From Tissierellales bacterium (GTDB lineage: Bacteria; Bacillota; Clostridia; Tissierellales; Tissierellaceae): a stretch of DNA of 35,826 bases. Made by a program: the position numbers and the translations under genes. Shown here piece after piece: positions 6,926-14,256 of the stretch. Positions within the stretch are counted from its first letter, which is position 1, and each line of letters begins with the position of its first letter. Under the pieces are notes generated by a model. That model made no database searches, had not been told where the DNA came from, and worked only from the letters and a program-made list of their open reading frames with translations. The DNA is taken from the NCBI GenBank assembly GCA_030146705.1, contig JASLBE010000048.1, forward strand, positions 1 through 35,826. Direction: 5' to 3'.

Positions 6926-8248
6926 ATGAATAGAGCAACAGTATGTATTGTTGGTAGACCTAATGTAGGAAAATCAACCTTGTTTAATAAATTAGTAGGA
7001 GAAAGAATTTCAATAACTGAAGATACTCCTGGTGTAACTAGAGATAGGATATATGCAGAGGGAGAATGGTTAGGAAGGTATTATACTTTAATTGATACTG
7101 GTGGGTTAGACCTAGATGATGAAGATATAATAATGCAAAATATAAAAATGCAGGCCAATCTAGCCATAGAAATGGCAGATGTTATTTTATTTGTAGTTGA
7201 TGGCAGGGCAGGTCTTACTGCTGCTGATATTGAAATTGGAAATATGCTAAGAAGGGCTGAAAAAGAAGTTATCTTAGTGGCAAATAAGATAGATAATCAA
7301 AATGTTCCAGATGAGATATATGAATTATATGAGCTAGGTTTTGGAACGCCTATGACTATATCAGCTGAGTCGAGTCTAGGGCTTGGGGATCTTTTAGATG
7401 ATATGATAGATAAATTTCCAGAAGATGTTGATACAGAAGTTGACGATGAGTTAATAAAAGTTTCCTTAATTGGTAAGCCTAATGCTGGTAAGTCTTCTTT
7501 AATAAATAATATTTTAGGAGAGGAAAGGGTTATCGTTACTGATATACCTGGAACGACTAGAGATGCAATAAATACTTACTTTGAATTTAATGACCATAGG
7601 TATATGTTTATAGACACAGCTGGTCTTAGGAGGAAGAGGAGTATTGAAGATGGGGTTGAAAGATATGCTGTTGTAAGAACTCTTGCAGCGGTTGATAGGT
7701 CCCATGTATGTGTTCTTGTAATAGATGCTACTCAAGGGGTTACTGAACAAGATACAAAGATTGCAGGCTATGCCCATGAAGCAGGCAAGGCAATAATTAT
7801 AGCGGTAAATAAATGGGATCTAATTGAAAAAGATGGAAGGACTATGCAAACTTTTGAAAAGCAGGTTAAGTCAGATCTTATTTTTATAAACTATGCACCT
7901 GTAATATTTATTTCTGCAAAAACAGGTCAAAGGGTAGATGGTTTATTAAACCTTATTAATACAGTTAATAACAACTATAATATGAGGATAAAAACTGGAA
8001 CCTTAAATGATATTATAAATGAAGCTATTATGATAAATCAGCCACCTTCTGATAAGGGAAGGCAGGCTAAAATATACTATACTACACAGACTTCTGTTAA
8101 ACCACCGAAGTTCTTAGTATTTATGAAAAATAAGGATTTAATGCATTTTTCATATACAAGGTTTTTAGAAAACCAAATAAGGTCTTACTTTGGGTTTGAA
8201 GGAGTACCTATAAGGATTGATTTCAAAGAAAGAAAAAAAGGAGACTAA
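6926..8248 (+). CDS. der: Ribosome-assembly GTPase Der (EngA)
   Basis: A 440-residue double-GTPase protein. The first G domain has GRPNVGKSTLF, DTGG and NKID; the second has GKPNAGKSSLI, DTAG and NKWD; a KH-like C-terminal domain follows. Der binds the 50S subunit and is needed for its late assembly. The frame is open from GTG at 6911, but ATG 6926 is chosen because GAGGTGA ends about 5 bases before it and because known Der proteins start directly before the P-loop strand (RATVCIVGRPN). It is first in an operon with plsY and gpsA; the plsY ribosome binding site lies inside the end of der. Confidence 0.97.
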   Translation: MNRATVCIVGRPNVGKSTLFNKLVGERISITEDTPGVTRDRIYAEGEWLGRYYTLIDTGGLDLDDEDIIMQNIKMQANLAIEMADVILFVVDGRAGLTAADIEIGNMLRRAEKEVILVANKIDNQNVPDEIYELYELGFGTPMTISAESSLGLGDLLDDMIDKFPEDVDTEVDDELIKVSLIGKPNAGKSSLINNILGEERVIVTDIPGTTRDAINTYFEFNDHRYMFIDTAGLRRKRSIEDGVERYAVVRTLAAVDRSHVCVLVIDATQGVTEQDTKIAGYAHEAGKAIIIAVNKWDLIEKDGRTMQTFEKQVKSDLIFINYAPVIFISAKTGQRVDGLLNLINTVNNNYNMRIKTGTLNDIINEAIMINQPPSDKGRQAKIYYTTQTSVKPPKFLVFMKNKDLMHFSYTRFLENQIRSYFGFEGVPIRIDFKERKKGD

Positions 8249-8251
8249 CTT

Positions 8252-8833
8252 ATGAAATTAGTATTTATAGCAATACTTTCCTACTTAATAGGATCTTTTT
8301 CTTCCTCCTATTTTTTAGGTAAAATAAAAGATATAGATATTAGAGAACATGGTAGTGGAAATGCGGGATCCACAAATGCTTTAAGGGTTCTGGGGAAAAA
8401 ATATGCAGCTATTACCTTTCTTTTAGACTTTTTAAAAGGTTTACTGGCTGTAAAAATAGCTAGTTATACTATGGGAAGTAATGGAATGGCTGTGGCTAGT
8501 TTTTTTGTAGTAATGGGACATAATTATCCATTTTATTTAAAGTTTCAAGGTGGAAAGGGAGTTGCTACTTCCATAGGAGTTCTTTATTCAATAGATTTTA
8601 GGGTAGGAATAATATGTACCATAGTGGGACTAGTTATGGTTGCTTTAACTAAGTATGTTTCAGTAGGTTCCCTAAGTGGTGCAATTGTTGCTCCTATAGT
8701 ATTAAATTTAATATCAAAACCAACTAGGAATATTAACCTAGTAATAATTGTCCTAGCTATCTTTGTTTTAATTAGACATAGGAGTAATATAGACAGGTTA
8801 TTAAAGGGTGTAGAGAACAAATTAAAACTTTAG
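8252..8833 (+). CDS. plsY: Acyl-phosphate:glycerol-3-phosphate acyltransferase PlsY
   Basis: A 193-residue integral membrane acyltransferase that makes lysophosphatidic acid from acyl-phosphate and glycerol-3-phosphate, the first acylation of phospholipid synthesis. Conserved loops are present: GSFSSSYFLGK, then GSGNAGSTNALRVLG, then FQGGKGVATS, with about five hydrophobic segments between. It begins 3 bases after the der stop codon with AAAGGAG inside der. gpsA, which makes its glycerol-3-phosphate substrate, follows directly, so consecutive pathway steps are encoded side by side. The length matches the family. Confidence 0.97.
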   Translation: MKLVFIAILSYLIGSFSSSYFLGKIKDIDIREHGSGNAGSTNALRVLGKKYAAITFLLDFLKGLLAVKIASYTMGSNGMAVASFFVVMGHNYPFYLKFQGGKGVATSIGVLYSIDFRVGIICTIVGLVMVALTKYVSVGSLSGAIVAPIVLNLISKPTRNINLVIIVLAIFVLIRHRSNIDRLLKGVENKLKL

Positions 8834-8852
8834 GATTTAGGAGGATTAACAT

Positions 8853-9872
8853 ATGAATATTGGAGTATTAGGTGGAGGAAGCTGGGGAACGGCTTTATCT
8901 TTAGTTCTAGCTAATAAGGGATATGATTTAGACCTTTGGCTTAGGGATGAGAAACAATGTGAGAAGATAAATACTAGTAGAGAAAATAAAAAATATTTAA
9001 AGGGAGTTAGGCTCCCTAAAAATATAAGGGTTAAAAGTGATATAGAAAAAACCATTAAGGACAATGATGTTATATTACTGGCAATTCCAACTCATGGAGT
9101 TAGACAAACTTTAGAAGATAACAAGGCCTTATTTTCTAAAGAACAAATTATTGTAAATGTTGCAAAGGGTATAGAGAACAACACCTTGGAAAGAATTTCA
9201 GAAATAGTAGGAGATATCCTACCAGAAAATAGGTTTGTTGTTTTATCAGGTCCTTCTCATGCAGAAGAAGTTGCTGTCAATGATCCTACTACAGTAATAG
9301 CAGCATCTTTAGATGAAGAAGCTGGCAAATTAATACAAGATTTATTTATGACAGAAAATTTTAGGGTTTATACTAATAATGACCTAGTAGGGGTTGAACT
9401 AGGAGGAGCCTTAAAAAATGTTATAGCCTTGGGGGCAGGTATTTCTGATGGTTTAGAATATGGCGATAATGCTAAGGCTGCCCTGATGAATAGAGGGATA
9501 TTTGAAATGGCTAGGCTGGGCCAGGCTATGGGTGGACAATTTAATACTTTTTTAGGACTTTCTGGAATAGGTGATTTAATTGTCACATGTACAAGTCTTC
9601 ATAGTAGGAATAGGAAGGCTGGTATATTAATAGGAAAAGGAAATACTGTTGATGAGGCTATAAAGGAAACTGGTATGGTTGTTGAGGGTATAAAAACAAC
9701 TAAATCTGCATATGAACTTAGTAAAAAATATAAGGTTAATATGCCCATAACTGAAGAGATTTATAAATTAATCTATGAGGGCGGAGATGTTGAAGAAGCA
9801 GTAAAAAGATTAATGATGAGAGAAAAAAAATCAGAAATGGATAGTTTTATTGAAAAAGATTTATATATATAG
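8853..9872 (+). CDS. gpsA: NAD(P)-dependent glycerol-3-phosphate dehydrogenase
   Basis: A 339-residue cytosolic enzyme that reduces dihydroxyacetone phosphate to sn-glycerol-3-phosphate for membrane lipid synthesis. Seen: the N-terminal dinucleotide-binding motif GVLGGGSWGTAL, VNVAKGIENNT, VLSGPSHAEEV, and the catalytic-lysine segment GALKNVIALGAGISDG. TAGGAGGATT precedes ATG 8853. It is the last gene of der-plsY-gpsA. About 50 bases of AT-rich sequence and then a long hairpin terminator follow. Confidence 0.98.
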   Translation: MNIGVLGGGSWGTALSLVLANKGYDLDLWLRDEKQCEKINTSRENKKYLKGVRLPKNIRVKSDIEKTIKDNDVILLAIPTHGVRQTLEDNKALFSKEQIIVNVAKGIENNTLERISEIVGDILPENRFVVLSGPSHAEEVAVNDPTTVIAASLDEEAGKLIQDLFMTENFRVYTNNDLVGVELGGALKNVIALGAGISDGLEYGDNAKAALMNRGIFEMARLGQAMGGQFNTFLGLSGIGDLIVTCTSLHSRNRKAGILIGKGNTVDEAIKETGMVVEGIKTTKSAYELSKKYKVNMPITEEIYKLIYEGGDVEEAVKRLMMREKKSEMDSFIEKDLYI

Positions 9873-9926
9873 AATTTTCTAATTATAAATTAATAAAAAA
9901 TTTTATGGATATAAATCTAACATATC

Positions 9927-9977
9927 CAAGATATTAAAAATAAGGGCCTGGTCTAGGCCCTTATTTTTAATATCTTG
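9927..9977. terminator. Bidirectional hairpin terminator after gpsA
   Basis: A perfect 23-base inverted repeat (arms 9927-9949 and 9955-9977, loop GGTCT). The inner GC-rich core AAGGGCCT is flanked by A-rich and T-rich runs inside the arms, so it could terminate in either direction, though only rightward genes flank it. Confidence 0.85.
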
Positions 9978-10009
9978 AAGCTAAATAATATAAAAAAAAT
10001 AATGTAAAA

Positions 10010-10054
10010 AAACTTTTATATTGGCTTTACTAGAAAAATACAATATAAAAGTTT
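10010..10054. repeat. 14-bp perfect inverted repeat upstream of 10106
   Basis: Arms 10010-10023 and 10041-10054 are exact reverse complements (AAACTTTTATATTG and its complement) around a 17-base spacer. The repeat ends 17 bases before an extended -10 TATACT. It lacks a GC core and T tract, so it looks more like an operator than a terminator; its function is not known. Confidence 0.6.
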
Positions 10055-10071
10055 AAATAAAAATAAAAATG

Positions 10072-10080
10072 TGATATACT
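10072..10080 (+). promoter_or_regulatory. Extended -10 promoter upstream of 10106
   Basis: TG-A-TATACT lies 26 bases before the TTG start. The -35 region (TTTAAA, 10052-10057) is poor and overlaps the right arm of the inverted repeat at 10010-10054. Confidence 0.5.
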
Positions 10081-10105
10081 TTAGGTATGTACTGGAGGTT
10101 ATAGA

Positions 10106-10477
10106 TTGTATTATATAGAAATCATATTAATACTACTTCTAATAATAAGTATATTTGGTTATATATTTTCAGTATTAAGAGAGAAATATTATTTAAAAAA
10201 GAATATAATAATACTTGAAAATAAGAATATAGACCAAGAGGATTTAAAGGATTTAGATATTTATTTTTTGCTACACAAGGGAGTAAAGTTTAAAGCAGGA
10301 GATGAGGTAAAAATAGAAACAGATGAAAAAATTTACAAGGGTACTTTACTAGGCGGTAAATTTAATGAAGGGATATTGAAAATACTAACAAGGTCTAATG
10401 AAGTAAAGGTGGTTAGGCTTAGGAGCATACTAGAAGTAAAAGTAACTAGGGAGTACGGAAAATTTTTTACATCATGA
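10106..10477 (+). CDS. Unrecognised single-pass membrane protein, 123 residues
   Basis: I do not recognise this protein. It has one N-terminal hydrophobic segment (about residues 4-25), a basic stretch (REKYYLKK) consistent with an Nout-Cin anchor, then about 95 residues predicted to be mostly beta-rich (KAGDEVKIETDEKIYKGTLL, later NEVKVVRLRSILEV). The latter is reminiscent of a small SH3-like barrel, but that is only an impression. The start is TTG at 10106, with GGAGGT (10094-10099) 6 bases upstream; no in-frame ATG fits. It follows its own extended -10 promoter and precedes the HlyD-like gene by 25 bases, so the two probably form a unit upstream of sepF. Confidence 0.75.
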   Translation: MYYIEIILILLLIISIFGYIFSVLREKYYLKKNIIILENKNIDQEDLKDLDIYFLLHKGVKFKAGDEVKIETDEKIYKGTLLGGKFNEGILKILTRSNEVKVVRLRSILEVKVTREYGKFFTS

Positions 10478-10502
10478 CTCAATTGTAGGTGATGTTTTAA
10501 TT

Positions 10503-11774
10503 ATGAAGAAAAAAAGATTTAGGCTAAATGGAAGCGCTGCCTTTAAGGGATTGTTGCTTATCATTTTATTTTATTTGTTAATAAGAGCTATACCCTTACC
10601 TTTTAGTAAAAAATTTAATACAATGAGGCCCAAAATTTCTACTTATATGAATAGTTTTGAAACTAAGGGTGTTATTATTAAAAGCGAAAAAGTATATTAT
10701 GCTACTAATAAAGGAAATATAGACACTTTTGTCACAGAGGGGGAAAGGACTCCTGCTGGAAGCAGGGTTGCAGTCTTAACTGCCTTAGATAGTGGTAATA
10801 CTATAGAAGAGGAATTAAGCCAAATAAATAAGTCAATAAGTGAAATAGAAAATATAAAAATAGATGTAGATTCTTTGGATGAAGAAGCTAAAAATAAGGC
10901 TATTTTAGATATAAAGAAAAAGATACAAGAAGAGATAAGAAATAAGAAACTAGATAAAATTTATATATTAAGAGAGCAACTAAATGCTTTAATAACAGGA
11001 GAAGGTATAGAAAATACAGCTTCTGGTAATACCTTGAGCCAGCTTAAAAAAAGGCAAGATGAGCTTTTTAAAACCATACATGAAAATGTTAAGGATTATT
11101 ATATAGATGATGCAGCTATGATATCCTATAAGCTTGATGGTTATGAAGAGACATACCTACCTGAAGATTTTGAAAAGTATGACTATGATAAGGTTAATAA
11201 AGATATTGAAAATAACAAGCCTGAGGTTAAGAAACTAGGAGAGGTTGTAGAGAGTGGTCAACCTATATTTAAGACTATTGATAATTTTAATTGGTACTTA
11301 GCAATTAAGATAGATGACTTGAAAAATATTAAAAACCTAGAGAATAAAAAAACTCTTAGGATAAAAATAAAAGATAAAAATCAAGAATTAGAAGGAAGGA
11401 TTATAAAGATTAATAAGTTGAAAAATAAGGGAGTTGTAATTCTTGAATTTAGGAGCAAGCTACAAGATTACTATAATAAAAGATTTTTAGACCTAGAAGT
11501 TATAGAATCAAATACGCTAGGCTATAAGGTTCCAAAAACTGCTTTAATAGAACAAGACAAGCTTCAGGGGGTAATGGTAAAGGATATTAGCAATATTGTT
11601 AGGTTTAGGCAGGTTATCATCTTGGCTGAAGATGGAGATAATTTATATTTAAAGGTTGGGGACGAAAATGGTTATGTTAGGACAGAGAAAGATGAGACAA
11701 TTCGGACAATAAGTTTATTTGATGAAATAATATTAAAGCCAAAAAGTGTGAAAGATGGGAAAATACTGAATTAA
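10503..11774 (+). CDS. HlyD-like membrane-anchored adaptor protein
   Basis: A 423-residue protein with a short basic N-terminus and one membrane anchor (about 14-28). The first half of a barrel-sandwich (lipoyl-like) domain follows (TNKGNIDTFVTEGERTPAGS), then a charged coiled-coil region (about 95-180), then the second half and beta-rich tail (LGEVVESGQPIFKTIDN, with KVPKTALIEQ further on). This is the HlyD/RND-adaptor layout. No ABC transporter or channel gene is nearby, so an export role is not supported by context. Related proteins are found upstream of sepF in Clostridia, which suggests an envelope or division link (inference). TAGGTGAT lies about 9 bases before ATG 10503. Confidence 0.8.
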   Translation: MKKKRFRLNGSAAFKGLLLIILFYLLIRAIPLPFSKKFNTMRPKISTYMNSFETKGVIIKSEKVYYATNKGNIDTFVTEGERTPAGSRVAVLTALDSGNTIEEELSQINKSISEIENIKIDVDSLDEEAKNKAILDIKKKIQEEIRNKKLDKIYILREQLNALITGEGIENTASGNTLSQLKKRQDELFKTIHENVKDYYIDDAAMISYKLDGYEETYLPEDFEKYDYDKVNKDIENNKPEVKKLGEVVESGQPIFKTIDNFNWYLAIKIDDLKNIKNLENKKTLRIKIKDKNQELEGRIIKINKLKNKGVVILEFRSKLQDYYNKRFLDLEVIESNTLGYKVPKTALIEQDKLQGVMVKDISNIVRFRQVIILAEDGDNLYLKVGDENGYVRTEKDETIRTISLFDEIILKPKSVKDGKILN

Positions 11775-11788
11775 ATAGACAAAAGTAT

Positions 11789-11816
11789 TTGCCATTCTTT
11801 AAATAAAGTGTATAAT
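11789..11816 (+). promoter_or_regulatory. Promoter of sepF
   Basis: TTGCCA (11789-11794) and a perfect TATAAT (11811-11816) are separated by 16 bases, 40 bases before the sepF ATG. The promoter overlaps the upstream in-frame extension of sepF, which argues against an earlier start. Confidence 0.75.
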
Positions 11817-11855
11817 ATAAACAAAGTAAGTATATTTAACAGGGAGGTTTTGAGT

Positions 11856-12287
11856 ATGAGTGAAGGATTAGTTGAAAAACTAAAGTATTTTATGGGCATG
11901 GGAGAAGAAGAATATGACGAAGACTATGACTATGAAGAAGAGCTAGAACCAGTAATGGAACAACCAAAGGCAAAAAAAGTAAGCAACAATGTTGTTAGTT
12001 TACATACTACTGCTAGTATGAAAATAGTAGTACATGAGCCACTTAAATATGAAGATGCCCCAATTATATTAAATGACTTAAAGATGAGAAAGACTATTGT
12101 TGTAAATTTAGAGAAATTAGAAGGAAGAGAAAAAAGACAAGTTTTTGACTTCATAAGTGGGGGACTATATTCCTTAGAAGGAAATATCCAAGAAGTTACA
12201 AATAATATTTTTGTACTTGCTCCAAGTAGTGTTGAAATTGACGGTTTGAAAGATGAGTTAAAAAGTAAGGGATTATTTTCTTGGTAA
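11856..12287 (+). CDS. sepF: Cell division protein SepF
   Basis: A 143-residue protein that bundles FtsZ filaments and anchors them to the membrane. The N-terminal SEGLVEKLKYFMGMG would form the membrane-binding amphipathic helix. An acidic linker follows (EEEYDEDYDYEEELEP), then the folded SepF domain from about residue 55 (MKIVVHEPLKYEDAPIIL; REKRQVFDFISGGLYSLEGN; NIFVLAPSSVEI). ATG 11856 is chosen because AGGGAGG ends 8 bases before it; the frame is open to 11808, but that part overlaps the promoter. The usual Firmicutes neighbours ylmE (before) and ylmG (after) are missing. Confidence 0.95.
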   Translation: MSEGLVEKLKYFMGMGEEEYDEDYDYEEELEPVMEQPKAKKVSNNVVSLHTTASMKIVVHEPLKYEDAPIILNDLKMRKTIVVNLEKLEGREKRQVFDFISGGLYSLEGNIQEVTNNIFVLAPSSVEIDGLKDELKSKGLFSW

Positions 12288-12328
12288 AAAGCTAAGACTA
12301 TATTCCTAGTTGATTTAATGTTTTTTAA

Positions 12329-12398
12329 AATTGTTAAGGGCTTAACAATTCTTAGAATATTCTTTAAACGTAGTATAAATAGTTTAAGGCTATTTATA
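12329..12398. repeat. Two small inverted repeats in the sepF-ylmH gap
   Basis: The first is 12329-12350: arms AATTGTTAAG and CTTAACAATT around GG. The second is 12374-12398: arms TATAAATAG and CTATTTATA around a 7-base loop. Neither is followed by a T run, so they are poor terminators. The first overlaps a possible promoter, TTGTTA (12331-12336), 16 bases, TAGAAT (12353-12358), and might be an operator. No gene is visible in this 196-base gap. Confidence 0.45.
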
Positions 12399-12483
12399 TT
12401 TAAGCAAGTCAATTTAAAAAAATATAAGTTGAATTTTTAGCCTAATAAGATATTGAGTTTATTTTAGAAAGGGTATTATTTTT

Positions 12484-13275
12484 ATGGCAGAAACTATAAA
12501 CAGGGATGAGTATTTGTCCCATATAACAGACTTTGAACAGATTAAAAATATGAAGAGGGTCTTAGACTTAATAGAGATAGTTATTAGGGACTATAGCATT
12601 CAGTCTACAGACTTTTTAGACCCTTACTCAATTAGATTAGCTGAATCCATACTAAATAGGTTTGATAGCATAGCTTATACTGTATTTGGAGGATTTAAAG
12701 AGGCTGAAAGAAAAATAGTGATAATCTATCCAGATTATCACTATTTAATAGAAGATGAAATACCACTTACTCCCTTAAGACTTAAGGGAGATTTATCTGA
12801 CTTAAACCACAGAGATTTTTTAGGAGCCATTCTTGGGCAGGGAATAACAAGGTCTAAGCTTGGGGATATATTAGTTGCTAAAGAATCAGTAGATATAGTG
12901 GTTAAGGAAGAGGTTAAAAATTTTATCCTAGTAAATTTAAAAAAAATAGGGAATAAGAACTTTAGCATTGAAGAAATCAAGTTTTCTCATATCCAGTATG
13001 TTGAAGATGAGTATGAAACGATAAATACAACAATTAGTTCTTTAAGGCTAGATGTTTATATAAGTAGTGCATATAATTTATCTAGGAAGGACAGTCAAAA
13101 TATTATTACTAGTAAAAGAGCCAAAGTAAACTTTGAACCTATTAGTAAGGTTTCTTATGAATTAGTTGAAGGAGATTTGGTTTCCCTTAGAGGTTATGGA
13201 AGATCTAGGTTATATAGAGTAGTTGGACTTAGTAAGAAAAACAGGTTAAAGGTTGAAATAAGAAAATTAAAGTAA
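12484..13275 (+). CDS. ylmH: YlmH-family S4-domain RNA-binding protein
   Basis: A 263-residue protein. The N-terminal two thirds are the YlmH domain (DFLDPYSIRLAESIL, FGGFKEAERKIVIIYPDY, HRDFLGAILGQGITRSKLGDI). The C-terminal S4 RNA-binding domain (about residues 182-245) includes LRLDVYISSAYNLSR and ELVEGDLVSLRGYGR. YlmH is encoded next to sepF and divIVA in most Firmicutes. In Bacillus subtilis it has been linked to ribosome-associated quality control, binding stalled 50S subunits, with a role overlapping that of RqcP. The ribosome binding site is weak (GAAAGGG, about 12 bases before ATG). The divIVA ribosome binding site starts directly after its stop codon. Confidence 0.92.
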   Translation: MAETINRDEYLSHITDFEQIKNMKRVLDLIEIVIRDYSIQSTDFLDPYSIRLAESILNRFDSIAYTVFGGFKEAERKIVIIYPDYHYLIEDEIPLTPLRLKGDLSDLNHRDFLGAILGQGITRSKLGDILVAKESVDIVVKEEVKNFILVNLKKIGNKNFSIEEIKFSHIQYVEDEYETINTTISSLRLDVYISSAYNLSRKDSQNIITSKRAKVNFEPISKVSYELVEGDLVSLRGYGRSRLYRVVGLSKKNRLKVEIRKLK

Positions 13276-13287
13276 GAGGTGAAACCT

Positions 13288-13764
13288 ATGATAACACCTT
13301 TAGATATCCAAAATAAAAAATTTAAAAAAAGTTTTAGAGGGTATTCTCGGGATGAAGTTGATGAGTTTTTAGATGATATAATAGAAGATTATGAAAAGCT
13401 ATACATAGAGAACCAAGAGGTAAAAGACTCATTAGAGAAAGTAAAGAAAGAGTTAAAAAAATATACAGAAATAGAAGACACCTTGAAGGAGACACTTATA
13501 ATTGCTAAGTCTACAGGTGAAGATATAATAGAAAATTCCAAGGAAAGAGGAGAATTAATTATAGCAGACTCTAAACTAAAGGCAGCTAATGAGTATCAAA
13601 AAGCTAAACAAGAACAAGAAAAAATAATAGATAAAATAAATAATTTAGAAATTGAATTTAAGTCTATAAAAAATAAATATAAATCTTTTCTTCAATCCCA
13701 ATTGAATTCTGTAGAAGAATTTGATAAAGTTATAGAGAAGAATGATGAAAATTTTGAGGCCTAG
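13288..13764 (+). CDS. divIVA: DivIVA-domain protein
   Basis: A 158-residue protein that starts with the DivIVA membrane-binding signature (TPLDIQNKKFKKSFRGYSR, then DEVDEFLDDIIEDYEKLY), followed by a long charged coiled coil (about residues 35-150). DivIVA proteins sense negative curvature at poles and septa and recruit growth or division factors. ATG 13288 is used because GAGGTGA ends 5 bases before it; the frame also opens at GTG 13279, but that codon is part of the binding site itself. It is slightly shorter than Bacillus DivIVA. Its stop codon lies in the loop of a small hairpin terminator. Confidence 0.92.
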   Translation: MITPLDIQNKKFKKSFRGYSRDEVDEFLDDIIEDYEKLYIENQEVKDSLEKVKKELKKYTEIEDTLKETLIIAKSTGEDIIENSKERGELIIADSKLKAANEYQKAKQEQEKIIDKINNLEIEFKSIKNKYKSFLQSQLNSVEEFDKVIEKNDENFEA

Positions 13765-13776
13765 AGCCTCTTTTTT
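13756..13776 (+). terminator. Small terminator overlapping the divIVA stop codon
   Basis: Arms GAGGC (13756-13760) and GCCTC (13766-13770) enclose loop CTAGA and are followed by six Ts. The divIVA TAG is at 13762-13764, inside the loop, so ribosomes finishing divIVA would cover the hairpin. Termination may therefore be partial. Confidence 0.65.
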
Positions 13777-13798
13777 AATACAAAATATGGAGGGATAT

Positions 13799-14248
13799 AT
13801 GTTTATATTATCAATAATAGTAATAATACTTGATCAAATTACAAAAAAAATAGCCTTTGAAACTATAAGAACCCAAGGATCCAAGGTAATTATAGAAAAC
13901 TTTTTTGAACTTTTATATGTAGAAAACTCTGGAGCAGCTTTTGGAATTTTTAAGGATAAAAAAATATTTTTTATTATAGTTACCCTATTAGTTTTAAGTT
14001 TTATAATAACTTATACATATAAAAACTATAAAAATATGAATGTTATAGAAAAGCTTTCTCTATCTTTAATATTTGCAGGAGCAGTTGGAAACTTTATTGA
14101 TAGAATAGCAAGAGGATATGTAATAGATTTTTTGAGTTTTAAATTTGCCAATTATTATTTTCCAGTTTTTAATATAGCAGATATAGCTGTTATTGTGGGA
14201 ACAGGTTTACTAATGTATATAATAGTAGCATCTGGGGATAAAATATAG
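13799..14248 (+). CDS. lspA: Lipoprotein signal peptidase (signal peptidase II)
   Basis: A 149-residue membrane aspartyl protease that removes signal peptides from diacylglyceryl-modified prolipoproteins. It has four membrane segments and the family blocks ILDQITKKIAF, VENSGAAFGIF, GAVGNFIDRIARGYVIDFL and FNIADIAVIVG; the Asp residues in GNFIDR and FNIAD are the catalytic pair. ATG 13799 follows GGAGGG (13789-13794) by only 4 bases; ATG 13787 overlaps that site, so 13799 is preferred, with some doubt. It lies behind the divIVA hairpin terminator and is followed closely by rluD. Confidence 0.95.
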   Translation: MFILSIIVIILDQITKKIAFETIRTQGSKVIIENFFELLYVENSGAAFGIFKDKKIFFIIVTLLVLSFIITYTYKNYKNMNVIEKLSLSLIFAGAVGNFIDRIARGYVIDFLSFKFANYYFPVFNIADIAVIVGTGLLMYIIVASGDKI

Positions 14249-14256
14249 GAGGTTTT

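Noticed and set aside
10503..11774. HlyD-like gene as part of a drug or toxin export system
   Set aside because: No ABC transporter, outer-membrane channel or substrate gene is nearby, and the cell type suggested is single-membrane.
11808..11855. Upstream extension of sepF
   Set aside because: It covers the TATAAT of the sepF promoter, and SepF proteins start with the amphipathic helix coded from 11856.
11930..12412. 160-codon open frame on the minus strand
   Set aside because: It lies antisense to sepF, has no ribosome binding site, and its Ser/Leu/Phe/Thr-rich composition is what an antisense shadow of an AT-rich gene gives.
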